Part shown: positions 51,878 through 63,183 of the stretch, piece by piece
Layout of the letters: every line of letters starts with the position of its first letter
How positions within the stretch are numbered: position 1 is the stretch's first letter
Origin: Diplonema japonicum
Taxonomy: Eukaryota > Euglenozoa > Diplonemea > Diplonemida > Diplonemidae
Assembly (NCBI GenBank): GCA_964019335.1
Contig: OZ025700.1
Span: 310,001-374,000 of the forward strand
Reading direction: 5' to 3'
Length of the DNA: 64,000 bases
Notes under the pieces: model-generated
Database searches by the model: none
What the model was told of the DNA's origin: nothing
The model's input: only the letters and a program-made list of their open reading frames with translations
Program-made: the position numbers and the translations under genes

Positions 51878-54800
51878 TTATTTTCGTCGAGTGTGAGGGA
51901 GCACCGACGGGTTGAGATGTAATTTTTTCTTAACCCGTTTTGGCTTGGCCTGCCTGATCGGTGGTCCCGTTCGGGTTCCCATTTCGATGTCGTGCGCAAG
52001 ATTGCGGACCGGCTTCTTACGAGGCTCGCAGAATATTTTTTTGAAAATATAACACAGCGCGATACAGTACAGCCCGTAGGTGGTGCAGAAGAAGTACCTC
52101 CCTTGGATGGACAGCGCACCACATAGGTCATCGTCAGCTCTCCAAATCAACATGTTTCCTATCACATACCAAATCGAGAGGAATATGAGGATGATAATCC
52201 ACAAACACCCCGTGACCCAGTTCTGTGCCAGGGTGATGTCCCACCGTGAGAGCCCGGACTTCCACACATCACGGAAGATGTACACAGCGATTAGGATGAA
52301 GACAGAGGTTATAACACCGTTGATGATGAACCATTTGTCAAGGAGTGAAGAGTTGCATGTCGCACCGCTTGCGCTGCTTGCTTCAACGCATTCCGCCTGT
52401 GGAGTATCGGCTCGTTTTGTACAGGTGCCTTTTCCGTATGAAGTTGCACCCAATACCAATGGCCACAACCCTAATATCCCCAAGGCAACCGAGTACGCCA
52501 CAACAATCAATGGGATGTACTTGGCTTTCTTCGACTCCCTCGCGGCGGGTTCCGCGCTCTTTTCAACATCCTGAACCGTCACGTCTTCTTGCTCAGTGAC
52601 CCACGGGAATTTTTTCGCTTCCCTGTCGCGTCGGGCCTGTTTTGTTTTGTTTTGTTTTGTTTTTTTTTGTTGCATACCCAACTGAACCCGTCTTCTGTCA
52701 GCAAAACCGGTGTCAAGTCCTCCATCGATCTTTCGATAGCGTGGAACACCACCGCTTTCGGTGTACCGTCAAAGTTGCATCTGGTTTTGTAGGGAAAATA
52801 GATTTTTTTTTTTTTTTTTTTTTTGCATACAAAGTTTCCAGTTCCTTTCTCCTTGCCGTTTCGGAATGCACCACCGCGGCCCAAGGGAGGTTTTTGTACA
52901 TTCTTTGAAAGTCCTCCAGCATCGGGTCCCCCGACACGAGCACGATCTCTATTTTCTTTTTCTTCGAGTTTCTCTTGTAGAAGTGAACCATCGCCTCGGT
53001 GTACAAATAATTCTGCTCGAGCATCCAGTTCGACAGCAACACCACAATAATGTAATTCTTTCCGGAAAGGGCTTTTTCGGTGGGGATCAGTCTGCACCCG
53101 AGTCCATCCTTCACGAGGAGGTGGTCCCCAAACCAGTCAATTAACGCGGAGGAGTCCGAATAAATATACGGCCTGCACCAAGTGGACCGCGTTTTCGGGA
53201 CTTTTAGAGAATTGTTGTTGTGCAAAGTGGTCCAGTCATCGTTGGCCTCTGCTTGGAAAACCCATTCGATGGGGTCGGTGTCGGGAGGAGAGTCCTCAGG
53301 AGCCGTTTGGAATATATACCCTGCTATTTTTTCGGGAGCGGTTAACCTGATTTGTATCTCAACAAGACACGGAACGTCGGCATCACCCCCCGCCCAGTGC
53401 GATCCCGATACCATAAGATTCTGTGCGGGATGTTCCTCGTCTTCAACCCCAGCTTCGTCGTCCTCTGCAGAGGTCACCATCACAACACTTTTGACCAACG
53501 CTGGTTCGACAACATCCCCGCCTACTCTTATCAACCGGATTGAAGACAGTTCGTAGAATGAACCACCATTGCGTGCTTTTGTAAAGACGAATCGATATGT
53601 GTCGTGCGATGGTTGGCTTGAGGCGGAGATGACCCATTTTTGCGGGACGGCGGCGAACAAAGGCGAGCAGCTTGCGACGGGTGCGAAGCAATCCTTCGGG
53701 TTGCTCAGTCGTGGGCGGCACAGGACTACCTGTGTTATCGCTGCGAGATTGACGGATTGGTCACCTACAAATGCATCCTCGACTTTTTGAAACGATATGC
53801 CGTCTTTAGACGTGGTGCAGAACGCGTGCCAGAGCTGTGCGATTTCCCGCTCGCAGTCCTCCCATCTCGCGGAGAGCGTTGCGCGCATTTCATTGATGGA
53901 GCCCGTCCCGAGTAGATCCTTCAACCGTTCCGGTTCGCTTCCGTATATTTCATGCAGTTTTTGTATCCATTTCTCGGCGGCCGGTAGTAAGACGTCGATG
54001 CTTGCTCTTACGAGGGTTTTGAAGAACTCTGAGGCTTCCGGACCTTTCAGCATCCCATTTTCGGCGCTGATGGTCTTTGTGAACATGTTCATCGCGTTGT
54101 CCAATGCTGGGCGTGATGATTTCATTATTCTCATAGTTCCCACCTCCATGAGGATGAGGGCTTGTTTCACGCCGTGTTCTGCGATGCTGCTGTCGAGCTT
54201 TGCCAGCCCCCGTTCGATGGCGACAGCACCGCATCGGATGAAGTTCTCGACGGCTGCTTCTTTTTTGCGGAGTTCCAAACTCTTCGCGCTGCTGCCCCTG
54301 CGCACCATTTCTTTCATACTCCTTTGTGACTCGCGTAGGGCGTCGGTGTGGACCTGCATTACGGGCTCGAGGTCTGCAGTCTTCAAGGAGATATTCATCC
54401 CTTCCCCCTCTTCTCCTTCTTCTTCTGAGGTGGGTGGTTGTGTCACACTGTCAACCTCTCTCCCCAAAGGAGATGCTTTCTCTGATGCAATAGACACGTC
54501 AACCGTCGCTGACTCTGAAGGTTCTTCGTGCAACGTCGAACGGGGGCTGGGGCCTTGGCTGTCGCTGTACAGCATTTCTTCTTCAGACACGGGTGCAGCC
54601 TGTTCATTCGCTTCCGCTTCCAGTGCTTCGATCTGCCGCTCCTTCTCTTCCCGTGCTTTTTGTGCCTCGTCTGATGTGGTTCGCCTCGGTTCTTGATCTT
54701 GCACTGTTTCTTGTTTTTCCATGGCTTCACGCGACACTGCATGTGCTTGCTCTATCATAGCAGATGATTCGGGCGACAGCAGGCTCTCATCCGCACTGGG

Positions 54801-56879
54801 CGAAAGAACAAGACTCTCAGACCTCTCTGCAGGTGCTTTCGGACTTAATTGTTGCTCTGATTCAAGCTGTGTCGAGGGCTGCTCTTCTTTACCTTGAATC
54901 TCTTCCTTGTCGATCGTAGCCTGCTTCACGGTGACAACAGTTTTTGCAGCTTTTTTCTTCTTTTTGCCCGTTGTCTCATTCAACTCCTTGTCCGCTTCTG
55001 CTGTGAGCGGCACCTCAGCATCTGCCGCGGCCTCTTCGTTCTTATCCTCAGCCACACGCTTCTTTTCCTTCTTTTCCTTTTTAGCTTTCTTCTCTTTCTT
55101 TTCTTTTTTGGCCTTGTCTGTGACTTCTCGAGTGGTATCTGCTTGTACCTGTTCACTAGTTTCTTCCTTCGCTGTGTGTGTCCGGTCTTCTAGTACTGTG
55201 CCTGCCTCGTCCTTTGCTGCCACAGTTGGATCCTCTCCCGTGTCTGTCTTGTCCTTCGCTGTTCCTGGTGTATCTTTTCCCGCGTCTGTCACCTCCTTTG
55301 CTGTGTGTGACCGGTTATTTGCTGTATCTGCCGTACTTGTTTTTTCTTTTGCTGGACCTGCCTCCTTTGTTGAATCTGCTTTGTCCTTTGATGTATCCAC
55401 ATTGCCTTTTGATGTATCCGTCTTCTCCTTTGTAGTGTCTGCCTCCCCCTTTGCTGAATCTGTCTTGCCTTTTGATGTATCTGTCTTCTCCTTTGCTTTG
55501 CCTGCCTCGCCCTTTGCTGAATCAGCCTTGCTCTTTGCTGTGTCTGTCTCCTTTGCTGAATCTGCTTTGCCCTTTGCTGAATCTGTCTTCTCCATTGTTG
55601 TGTCTGCCTCGCCCTTTGCTGAATCTGTCTTGCCTTTTGCTATGTCTGTCTTCTCCTTTCCTGTATCAACATCGCCCTTTACTGAATCTGTCTTCTCCAT
55701 TGTTGTGTCTGCCTCGCCCTTTGCTGAATCTGTCTTGCCTTTTGTTGTGTCTGTCTTCTCCTTTCCTGTATCAATTGAATCTGCTTTGCCCTTTGCTATA
55801 TCTGTCTTCTCCTTTGCTGTGTCTGTCACCTTTACTGCATCTGCTTTGCCCCTTGCAATATCTGTCTTGCCTTTTGTTGTATCTGTCTTCTCCTTTGCTG
55901 TGTCTGTCTCACTTACTGAATCTGCTGTGCCCTTTGCAGCGTCCGCCGTGTCCCTTGCTGTCTCGGTTTTATTCGGTGTGCCTGCTTTCCCTTTTGATGT
56001 ATCCACCTGCTGCGGTTCGATTGGTGTCTGTTGGCTTTGTTCTTCCTTAGGTCCAACAGGCGCTTCCTTTGCTTCAGATTTGTTGGCATCATCACTCCCT
56101 TCTCCCTTTGCTTTCCCTGATGCCATCTCTTCTTGCAGGTGTAGGTTTCTGTCAAGTTTCAACTCACAAGGTAGTGGCGGTGGTGAGGGAGGCGCGGGCG
56201 GAGGTGAGGGAGGCTCAGTCACGGGAGACCTACATTTTTCTTCTTTCGCTTTCTTCTCCTTTTTCTCTTTTTTCTTTGTCTCCTTCTTCACTTTCTCGCC
56301 GCTATTCACTTTCTTCGCTTCTTCCACTGTTTCTTCGGCTACTTTTTCTTCTTTCGGTATCTCGCGTATTTTCACTAGTTCTTCCCCACCCACCTCAGCT
56401 TTTCCCACCTGTTTTTTTCCTCCTGTCGGACACTGCTCGCTTTGTTTTGTCTCCATTTCTTTTTTTCCATCATCTATTTTCTCTTTTGCAATTTCCACTT
56501 CGGTTTCCATTTCCTTCTCCGGTTCATTCTTCTTGTCCCTGCCTTGCATTTCCATTTCTTTTTCTCGGCCTTCCTTCCCTGTCTCCTCCTTGTTCCTTTC
56601 GTCGTGTTCTGCACTCTCATGTTTTTGTTCCAGTGCCAGTTCTTCGCGTCTGGTGTCACTGTGTTCAGTGTGAACAGGAGAAGGGGTGGGCAGGGGTGCG
56701 TTGGGAGGTGGTGAGGACATGGCCTCAATCTCTTCCATGAGCCTCTCTGAATGCGTTGTGGGTGTCATGGGGTCATCTTTGCTGCTAATGCAGCCTTTCT
56801 CGTCGTCGTCGTCGTCGTCGTCACCTTCGTCTCCGAAGCCAATCTCGAAATCTTCGCTATCTTCGTCCATCTGCCCCAA
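51878..56879 (-). CDS. Giant nucleoredoxin-like membrane protein with LEA-like repeats, two introns
   Basis: About 1,640 residues from the ATG at 56879. Order: acidic N-terminus and Pro-rich linker; about 270 residues of TDTAKGK/KADSAKE 6-11-mer repeats (about residues 295-570) resembling group-3 LEA repeats; Lys/Glu linkers; a helical region (about 840-1060); a beta-rich galactose-binding-like domain (about 1090-1240); then a nucleoredoxin/tryparedoxin-like fold (PTEKALSGKNYIIVVLLSNW, IEIVLVSGDPMLEDFQRMY, LPWAAV). Introns 52781-52830 (50 nt) and 52637-52677 (41 nt) restore FDGTPKAVVF and FSWARRDREAKKFPW, as in that family. The WCPPC active site is replaced (NWMLEQ), so it cannot be a normal thiol oxidoreductase. 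The C-terminus has four or five membrane helices. Function unknown. Confidence 0.85.
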
Positions 56880-56955
56880 CCTGTCTCCAACCTGTGATGG
56901 TTCAGTGGTATACTAAAAATGCCAAAAAAAGGGGGAAATAAACGTCTTTCGACGC

Positions 56956-59900
56956 CTAACCAACATGGAAAGAGGGGTAACAAGGTGTGCGTGAGGCGAT
57001 GGATAGACAAGGTGTCGCCGTCTTGGGGCGGGTTCGCCATCGAATAGTCGCGCTGCCCGCCTCAGGCGACACGCTGTGCTCGCTGTCGGAATCGTTTCGC
57101 GGCATCATCGTGTTCACAGCAGCACGCGGCTCTGTCTGTGCAAGGAACCACCGCCACAGTTCTTCAGAAGTCTCACCGACTTCCTCTTGTGCCCACCATT
57201 CTGAGGAGAACATCTTTCTTCCCGCTCTGTACAGCGCCAGCGCCATTCGCGTCTGCCCAGACCGGAACGCATCAGAGATCAGATCTGTCACCGACAGCCC
57301 GGTGATGTCGACCTTAGGCAGCTTCCCGTCCGCCGCTGCCTTCTTGATGTTTATTAGCAACGTTCTGAAGTTTGTGTTTGCGCTCTTCGCTCTCCCCCTC
57401 AGCGACGCGATGTTCGGTTTTGTCACAGCGTTGCCCTTCTCGTCCAACCCGCCCTTTTTGTACGCCACAGGCACGCACGCGTTGTACCTGGAACTGATCT
57501 TCTGTTCCCCGCGACACTTGTATCCGTGCAGCATGTCCTCTACCTGTTCGATGCGCTCGCTGCACGAAATGATAAGTGTGTCTGCCCCGAACTTCTGTTG
57601 CGATATCAACTCTTGTGCTCGCAGCAACTTCCTCTTCAGGAGTGTCTTCCGGATCTCTAAGTCCTCCGCCGCTGCTTGCTGCGCACGCTCGTCTCCGGCA
57701 ATCAAAGTGTGTGTCGTGGCCTTGACCCACTCGTCCCAGAACTGTTGGTCCTCGTCGACCTGCACGACAGAGGGCACCAACGGGAGCTGCTTTGTCTCTA
57801 TCGGCTTTGTGCGAACACCCCTTCTCCCCCCGACGAACGCCAGTGCAGGAAGGGGCAGGGTGTTCTCAGCTTCCTTGGGGCTGGGTAATGGCTCTGGTGA
57901 TGCTGCCATCAATGGCTTAGATGCAGGAGGCGTCGAAGCTACTGGCGAAACCAAAGTCATGGGCTTGGCCTCTTGCTCTTCAGAAAGGGGTTGTGGAGAG
58001 AACGGCTCTAATTGCTTGCTAAAGGGGGAGGGTGTCGACCTTCTGGGCGTGTGCAAAGATCTCCTTTTCTCAACCAAACTGAGGGGAGACAAGATCTCGG
58101 ACGACTCGGGTGAAACCACCTCCGGTGATGAGAGCACCTCCTTCATGATTGGGGGCTTGTATATGGCCTTGCCAGGACCCGCTCCTGCACCTGATCCTTG
58201 GCCCTTAAGAAGGGGCACCTTCTTCCGTATTACCGAAGGTTGCGGCTGCGGAGAGAGATCGACGAACTGTATTTTTGTGAAGCCTGTACTGGTCGTCTTC
58301 GCGATGAGGTGCACTGGGCGGTGCACTTTAGGCGTTCTGAGTGTCGGGGTTCTGACGGTGCTGCGGTCGATCACAGTAGTGCTGACTGCAGTGTCTACGA
58401 TCGAGTCTCTCTTTGGCTCGGGGGGGGGCTTGGGTGAAGATACACGAGTTGCAGCTCGCAGCCGATTAATTCTGGACATGGTCCGTTCAGCTTTGACCTC
58501 CATCTGGTGGTCCAAAGGGAAAACCACACGCTGAAGATCAGAAATCTGCTGCCGTGTCTGAGCGTTGAGGAGGCATGAGTATTTTGCTGTGAGTGTTAGC
58601 AGCACCTCTGCCGCGTTCCTTGTCCTCTTTCCGTCTTCTATCTTCTCAGACGCCAATTTTGGGATACTCAACACGACAGTCGGTGAGTGGGTTGTGTAGG
58701 TGCGCGCTGCCTCAATAATGTTCCTGTGCTGATCAGCGAGCCTCGCCTCCTCCTTCACCACGGCGTCGTCCAAAGAGGTGGTGGTAACATGTCCGCTACC
58801 TGCTGCGAGGAACACATCAGCCCCGCTGTTCTCTATGGGGTCAAGCTCCGTCTCTGTCCTCACCAGGATATCTTCCGAAGGCAGCTCCAAAGGTACAGGC
58901 GACAAAGGCGACAAGGGTGTTGCAGGCAACGAGGGCGACATAGAAGGAAAAGACTGCTGCGCATCTATCATCACAAGATCTCCTGTGGCAAGCTCACTCC
59001 CAGCAGGTTCCGAAAGCTGTAGAGTGTCAGAGGTAGCTGGCTCAGGCGGTTCATGTGTGTCCTCCTCCGTAACTTGGCTCATTACGACGCTTTGTGTGCG
59101 GGATACCGGGCTGGGTGCCTCTTCTTGTTCCTCTCCAACAAACATTGGTTTTCGTTTACTTGAACTGGTGCTTCCAGGCTGTCGGAGTACTGAGGTTTTC
59201 CTTCCGTCTAGGGTCGTGCTCAGCTCAAGATCCAGTTCGAGCATCAGGCCGTTTTCAATGACTTCGCTTTCGTCAGTATCTGTATCTGAGACGCGTGGTG
59301 AGCCTGCGTTCTGGGTTGTCTTGTTCGCCTTGCGTTTGGCTTTCTTTCCCTTTTTAACGCGAGCTTTTTTCGCTGCTTTCTTCGATGAAATGTGGAACGA
59401 CCCGACTGCGAAAGCAGAGTGCACAGACGACGCGGCACTGCTCTTCCTGCTGTCATAGGTCACCTCCTTCATAGAAGGGATCACAACAAGGTCTGTACTG
59501 TCGGGACGTTGTATGCTGGCAGCAGCAATGCGCGCTTCCTGTATGGCAATCGACGACTTTCTTCGCTTCTCCTGCTGTTCCTGCATTTCCTGCATCTGTT
59601 TCTTTTGCTGTTCTAGTTGCTCCTGCACCGCCTTGTCTTGGAGCTGCTGCTCGGTTTCTTTTTCAGTGCGGGCCGCTTGCCGTTTCTCTTCCTCGATTCG
59701 CTGCATTTCTAAAAGCTCTTCCCGTTTGGCCTCGCGGTCCTTTTGCATCGCAACCTGAGCTTCGGAGGCGGCTTGTTGCCGCATACGCTCCTTCCGTTGT
59801 GCCTCTGCTTCTCGTTCCTGTTGCAGGATGCGCTCCAGTTCCTGTTCGATTGCGTCGTCATCGTCATCGCCGGAACCCTCCGCGGTGTTCACGAGAGATT

Positions 59901-62900
59901 CTGTCCGACGGTCCTCTTGTTTCTCAAGGCTTCTTTCGATTCCAAACACTTTGTCATAACTGGACCCAAGCGTCCACCGCCGTTTGCCAAGCTTGCCTTG
60001 AGGTGTATAGATAAGAACAGATGTTGTACGCTCTAGTGGTTTCACAGGAGGGGGAAGCATCCTGGCAATGATAGCCTCTTCTCTGCTAAGGTCCCTTCGC
60101 GATACGTTTTCCTGTTGCGCTACGTCGCGTCGTCTGACCAACGACGGGTTGAACCCCACCAGGTTCAGCACCGAGTACGCTGACACCGGAAGCACTTTTC
60201 TCGACACTTTCGATCTCCACTCGCGGCTTACATTCCCGAACCTTATCTTAAGCTCTAGCGGGGTCTGGAACGCTGTCTTGTACTGCAGGGTTTTCAAGGT
60301 GCCGATTCTCCTTGATCGTGTCTCTGAAGAAATCCCGTCTATCATATCGGGCAGCACAGCAAACTGATGGTCCAGTTGGTGTAGTAACCGTGTGATGCGA
60401 AACCTTGAATATTTGAATGTTAGGATGTTTTCCCTTCCTTGCTGCCCGAGCAGTTCGTGCATGCTCGCGCGGACGACATATCGTAGAGTGGGGTAAACGG
60501 GTTTCGCGGTGTTGTGCGGAGAGAGTTGCTGTTGGTCGAGGGGGCTTTTTCGCGACAGTTTTTTGGAGCTTATTCTGAGATCGGCCGTTTGAAACTGCTG
60601 CATGATGAACGGCAGCTCCGAGGGTCCCAACACCCCGCGGATCGTGAAATTGGGGTTTTGATGATTTATACGAAGCGCGGTGCACTGTGCTGTGTACTTC
60701 GTCACGGTGCGTAGTTCCCGACGTGCCTTCCTGCACATCATGCAGTATAGGACCTTTCGCACGTCTTCGATGTAAGCATTGCAGTACTCGACATCAACTG
60801 TGGCGTTTCGAGCGTCGTAGAAAGGTGAACCGAGCGATGCCAGCAAAGCTTTTGACCGCTCTAAAGCGAAGTGCTTTTCGTCACGTTTCACTTCTTCGTC
60901 CCGACCTGCCCTTACGGAGAACGGCGCCACCAAGGGGTCTTGTAGAGAATCGTGCTGTGGGGACTTTGCAGGCTCGTGAATATGTAGCGTCTCGTGCTCG
61001 TTGAAGGATGCTAGCCTAACCAACCGGTTGATGAGCAGGCCATCTCTGTTGTTTGTCACCGAGTTCCATTGATCCCAGTGGTGTTTTATAAGGTGCTGGT
61101 TTCGAGTGTGCGTGTCAAAGTCTTGCTCCGGAAGCTCGTCGGTAAGTATGGAGGTTAGTTTAGAGTTTACCAATCGACGGCCGTCGATGTTGTTATCCGC
61201 CAAGAATTGGTCAAAGAGCATGTTGACTTGCGCCGTGAGTCCGTGGAGGAAGGTGGTGCGGGTGTGTTCGGGAAGGCTGTTTTTCGCATCGAAAAACTCG
61301 TGTTTGACCTTGGTCTCCTCCGGGTAAGGGGCGAGCACAGGTTGACACAAATCCTTGAGCTTGTGCGCCCGCTTGTTGTCATTCACAATAACCACGTGAA
61401 ACCAGCTTTGAAACACCGCTTTTAACAACTGCGCCGACCTCTCTGCCCAGTATCGGGAAACATAAATCCGAAAAATCTTTCGTTTCATCACGTAAGCCTT
61501 CCACCGCATCCATTTCAACACCATTGGAAGCAAGATCTCTTGGTCAGCAATGACCCCTAGTGCCATCAACGACAAAGGGCGTTTATGGATCAATCGAAAT
61601 ATGCCTGCAATACGAAGCACGTTGTACGTGTCTGTCTTCCGTCTCCAGACGCTGAAAAACCTGAATGTCGAGACCTTTTCGATGCATTGCAGGTTGTGTA
61701 CTTTAGAATGCTGCAGGTTAGTGAAATGCTTCCATTTCCCTAGGTAGAATATCAACGTGGCGGTTTCCTTGGCCTGGACCTGCATTTTGTTCATCACTAC
61801 GAACATCCACGACACAAACGCTCGTCGGAGTGAGGTGTAGTTGTGGTGTGCCCTGGCAAGTATTGTTTTCTCCCTCCTCCCCCGTCGATATTTGGTGTAG
61901 GCCACCCACTGGAGAAGACAGCTCAGAACGGTGTCCCCGAAATTTAAAAAATGAACCTTGCCCCGAATCTTTTTGCTGCCAGCATCATTCTCCACCCAAT
62001 CATCCCATTGCTGGAAGTACACCGGGAATTTCCTCGAGCGAAACCCAGTTTCCTTGTCGACTGGAGCCTGTATGTACGCCGTATACCTGTACCACATGAC
62101 AAATACCACTTTTATAGTTTGTTTCTGCCTGCACTCTAAGAGGATATCCGTTGCGAAGACTCTTCTGAGACACCGGATGTTCCCGTATCCAAGCAGTGCT
62201 GCAAAGCCCTTTTTTTTCATGTTTGTTGTGTACACGTTGCTTGCTTGAAACAGCCCCCGCAGCGCGAGGAGGTGTTGTTTCAAAACCTTGGCCTTCAACC
62301 GTCGGAAAAAATCACGTATTCTAAGGTACCGTCTCCGGGCCACAACCATCTTGAAGAAAGCTTGAACAATGGTTGCTTGTTTCGCAACAGAGATAAAAGC
62401 AGTGTTCGATGAATGCTGGTGGCTTGGTGTTGCCTTAAGCGGTGTCACTGAAGCTCCGAGTTCTGCAGATAGCATGCTGATCCCAATGTCGTGTTGTGGA
62501 ACATCGATTTCCAGAAGCTTTGCAAACCGTTTCTGTTCGAGCCTCTCTTGCGTCAAAACGAAGTTCGCTGGTTTTTGAAAAGATAGGTTTTCCTGCAGCT
62601 TTCTCCTTGCGGTGTCAACCAGTTTGTCGTAATGCCGGAATCTTTTGTACGCGAGGTCGAGATCTCTGTGGGCAAGCTGAAGGGCCCACTGTGCTTCCTC
62701 CACCAAGCCTTCACCGTTGTCCTCGTTGATACACATCGAGATGGATAGACGCAGCACTTCATCATGCGCAGCTTGCAACCTACTTAGTTCGCCTTCCTTT
62801 ATCTCGGCACATCTTTCGATCAATTTCAGTGCCGTTACCGTTGTTCTGCTCTTCTTCCCCGGTTCACCGAACAATGACTCCTCTCCTTCGAGTCCGATTT

Positions 62901-63009
62901 CGGACCCTTCCAAATCGATCAGTTCGCCGTCAAAATTTTGCACCCCCACATCGTCACCATATAGAGGCTCGCTTGCCACCGCTTCATTCGTCCCACCAGG
63001 TTTGTTCAT
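56956..63009 (-). CDS. About 2,000-residue SFI1-like/coiled-coil cytoskeletal protein
   Basis: I chose the ATG at 63009 (MNKPGGTNEAVASEPLYGDD); the frame upstream runs through spacer with no acceptor support. From about residue 210 to 620 there are regularly spaced Trp/Phe-centred helical repeats (VVFVMWYRYT, AFVSWMFVVM, FFSVWRRKTD, VFQSWFHVVI) like the centrin-binding repeats of SFI1. A globular middle (about 780-1050) follows, then a Glu/Gln/Arg coiled coil (about 1090-1190), Ser/Pro-rich disorder, and a helical C-terminal domain ending near SFHVG. No intron seen. It is likely a basal-body, flagellar or cortical cytoskeleton protein (inferred from SFI1-type repeats). A long frame on the opposite strand is a shadow. 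Confidence 0.8.
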   Translation of the reverse strand: MNKPGGTNEAVASEPLYGDDVGVQNFDGELIDLEGSEIGLEGEESLFGEPGKKSRTTVTALKLIERCAEIKEGELSRLQAAHDEVLRLSISMCINEDNGEGLVEEAQWALQLAHRDLDLAYKRFRHYDKLVDTARRKLQENLSFQKPANFVLTQERLEQKRFAKLLEIDVPQHDIGISMLSAELGASVTPLKATPSHQHSSNTAFISVAKQATIVQAFFKMVVARRRYLRIRDFFRRLKAKVLKQHLLALRGLFQASNVYTTNMKKKGFAALLGYGNIRCLRRVFATDILLECRQKQTIKVVFVMWYRYTAYIQAPVDKETGFRSRKFPVYFQQWDDWVENDAGSKKIRGKVHFLNFGDTVLSCLLQWVAYTKYRRGRREKTILARAHHNYTSLRRAFVSWMFVVMNKMQVQAKETATLIFYLGKWKHFTNLQHSKVHNLQCIEKVSTFRFFSVWRRKTDTYNVLRIAGIFRLIHKRPLSLMALGVIADQEILLPMVLKWMRWKAYVMKRKIFRIYVSRYWAERSAQLLKAVFQSWFHVVIVNDNKRAHKLKDLCQPVLAPYPEETKVKHEFFDAKNSLPEHTRTTFLHGLTAQVNMLFDQFLADNNIDGRRLVNSKLTSILTDELPEQDFDTHTRNQHLIKHHWDQWNSVTNNRDGLLINRLVRLASFNEHETLHIHEPAKSPQHDSLQDPLVAPFSVRAGRDEEVKRDEKHFALERSKALLASLGSPFYDARNATVDVEYCNAYIEDVRKVLYCMMCRKARRELRTVTKYTAQCTALRINHQNPNFTIRGVLGPSELPFIMQQFQTADLRISSKKLSRKSPLDQQQLSPHNTAKPVYPTLRYVVRASMHELLGQQGRENILTFKYSRFRITRLLHQLDHQFAVLPDMIDGISSETRSRRIGTLKTLQYKTAFQTPLELKIRFGNVSREWRSKVSRKVLPVSAYSVLNLVGFNPSLVRRRDVAQQENVSRRDLSREEAIIARMLPPPVKPLERTTSVLIYTPQGKLGKRRWTLGSSYDKVFGIERSLEKQEDRRTESLVNTAEGSGDDDDDAIEQELERILQQEREAEAQRKERMRQQAASEAQVAMQKDREAKREELLEMQRIEEEKRQAARTEKETEQQLQDKAVQEQLEQQKKQMQEMQEQQEKRRKSSIAIQEARIAAASIQRPDSTDLVVIPSMKEVTYDSRKSSAASSVHSAFAVGSFHISSKKAAKKARVKKGKKAKRKANKTTQNAGSPRVSDTDTDESEVIENGLMLELDLELSTTLDGRKTSVLRQPGSTSSSKRKPMFVGEEQEEAPSPVSRTQSVVMSQVTEEDTHEPPEPATSDTLQLSEPAGSELATGDLVMIDAQQSFPSMSPSLPATPLSPLSPVPLELPSEDILVRTETELDPIENSGADVFLAAGSGHVTTTSLDDAVVKEEARLADQHRNIIEAARTYTTHSPTVVLSIPKLASEKIEDGKRTRNAAEVLLTLTAKYSCLLNAQTRQQISDLQRVVFPLDHQMEVKAERTMSRINRLRAATRVSSPKPPPEPKRDSIVDTAVSTTVIDRSTVRTPTLRTPKVHRPVHLIAKTTSTGFTKIQFVDLSPQPQPSVIRKKVPLLKGQGSGAGAGPGKAIYKPPIMKEVLSSPEVVSPESSEILSPLSLVEKRRSLHTPRRSTPSPFSKQLEPFSPQPLSEEQEAKPMTLVSPVASTPPASKPLMAASPEPLPSPKEAENTLPLPALAFVGGRRGVRTKPIETKQLPLVPSVVQVDEDQQFWDEWVKATTHTLIAGDERAQQAAAEDLEIRKTLLKRKLLRAQELISQQKFGADTLIISCSERIEQVEDMLHGYKCRGEQKISSRYNACVPVAYKKGGLDEKGNAVTKPNIASLRGRAKSANTNFRTLLINIKKAAADGKLPKVDITGLSVTDLISDAFRSGQTRMALALYRAGRKMFSSEWWAQEEVGETSEELWRWFLAQTEPRAAVNTMMPRNDSDSEHSVSPEAGSATIRWRTRPKTATPCLSIASRTPCYPSFHVG

Positions 63010-63183
63010 GGGTGCGTTGTGTGGGCTGTCAATTTCTCGCAATGCATTTGGGTTTTGAAGGGCGCTGTGTAATATGGAAGGAGAAAAAAAAATAAAACAA
63101 AAAGAATAGAACAAGTGTATACAAATAGTGGGGGGGGGTGTTCTGTACATACAAAAAAGGGCGGGGGGGGAGGGGAGAAAAAA

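Noticed and set aside
52900-53150. TIR domain in the giant protein
   Set aside because: The order PTEKALSGK, IVLVSGD, LPWAAV and the restored FDGTPK and FPW blocks fit nucleoredoxin/tryparedoxin better than TIR.
54907-56673. 588-residue open frame on the plus strand rich in Ser, Phe and Val
   Set aside because: It is the antisense of the TDTAKGK repeat region of the minus-strand nucleoredoxin-like gene; its repetitiveness mirrors that repeat and it has no domain or acceptor support.
56987-58534. 515-residue plus-strand frame
   Set aside because: Antisense to the SFI1-like gene, where the minus strand has heptads and repeats; no independent evidence.
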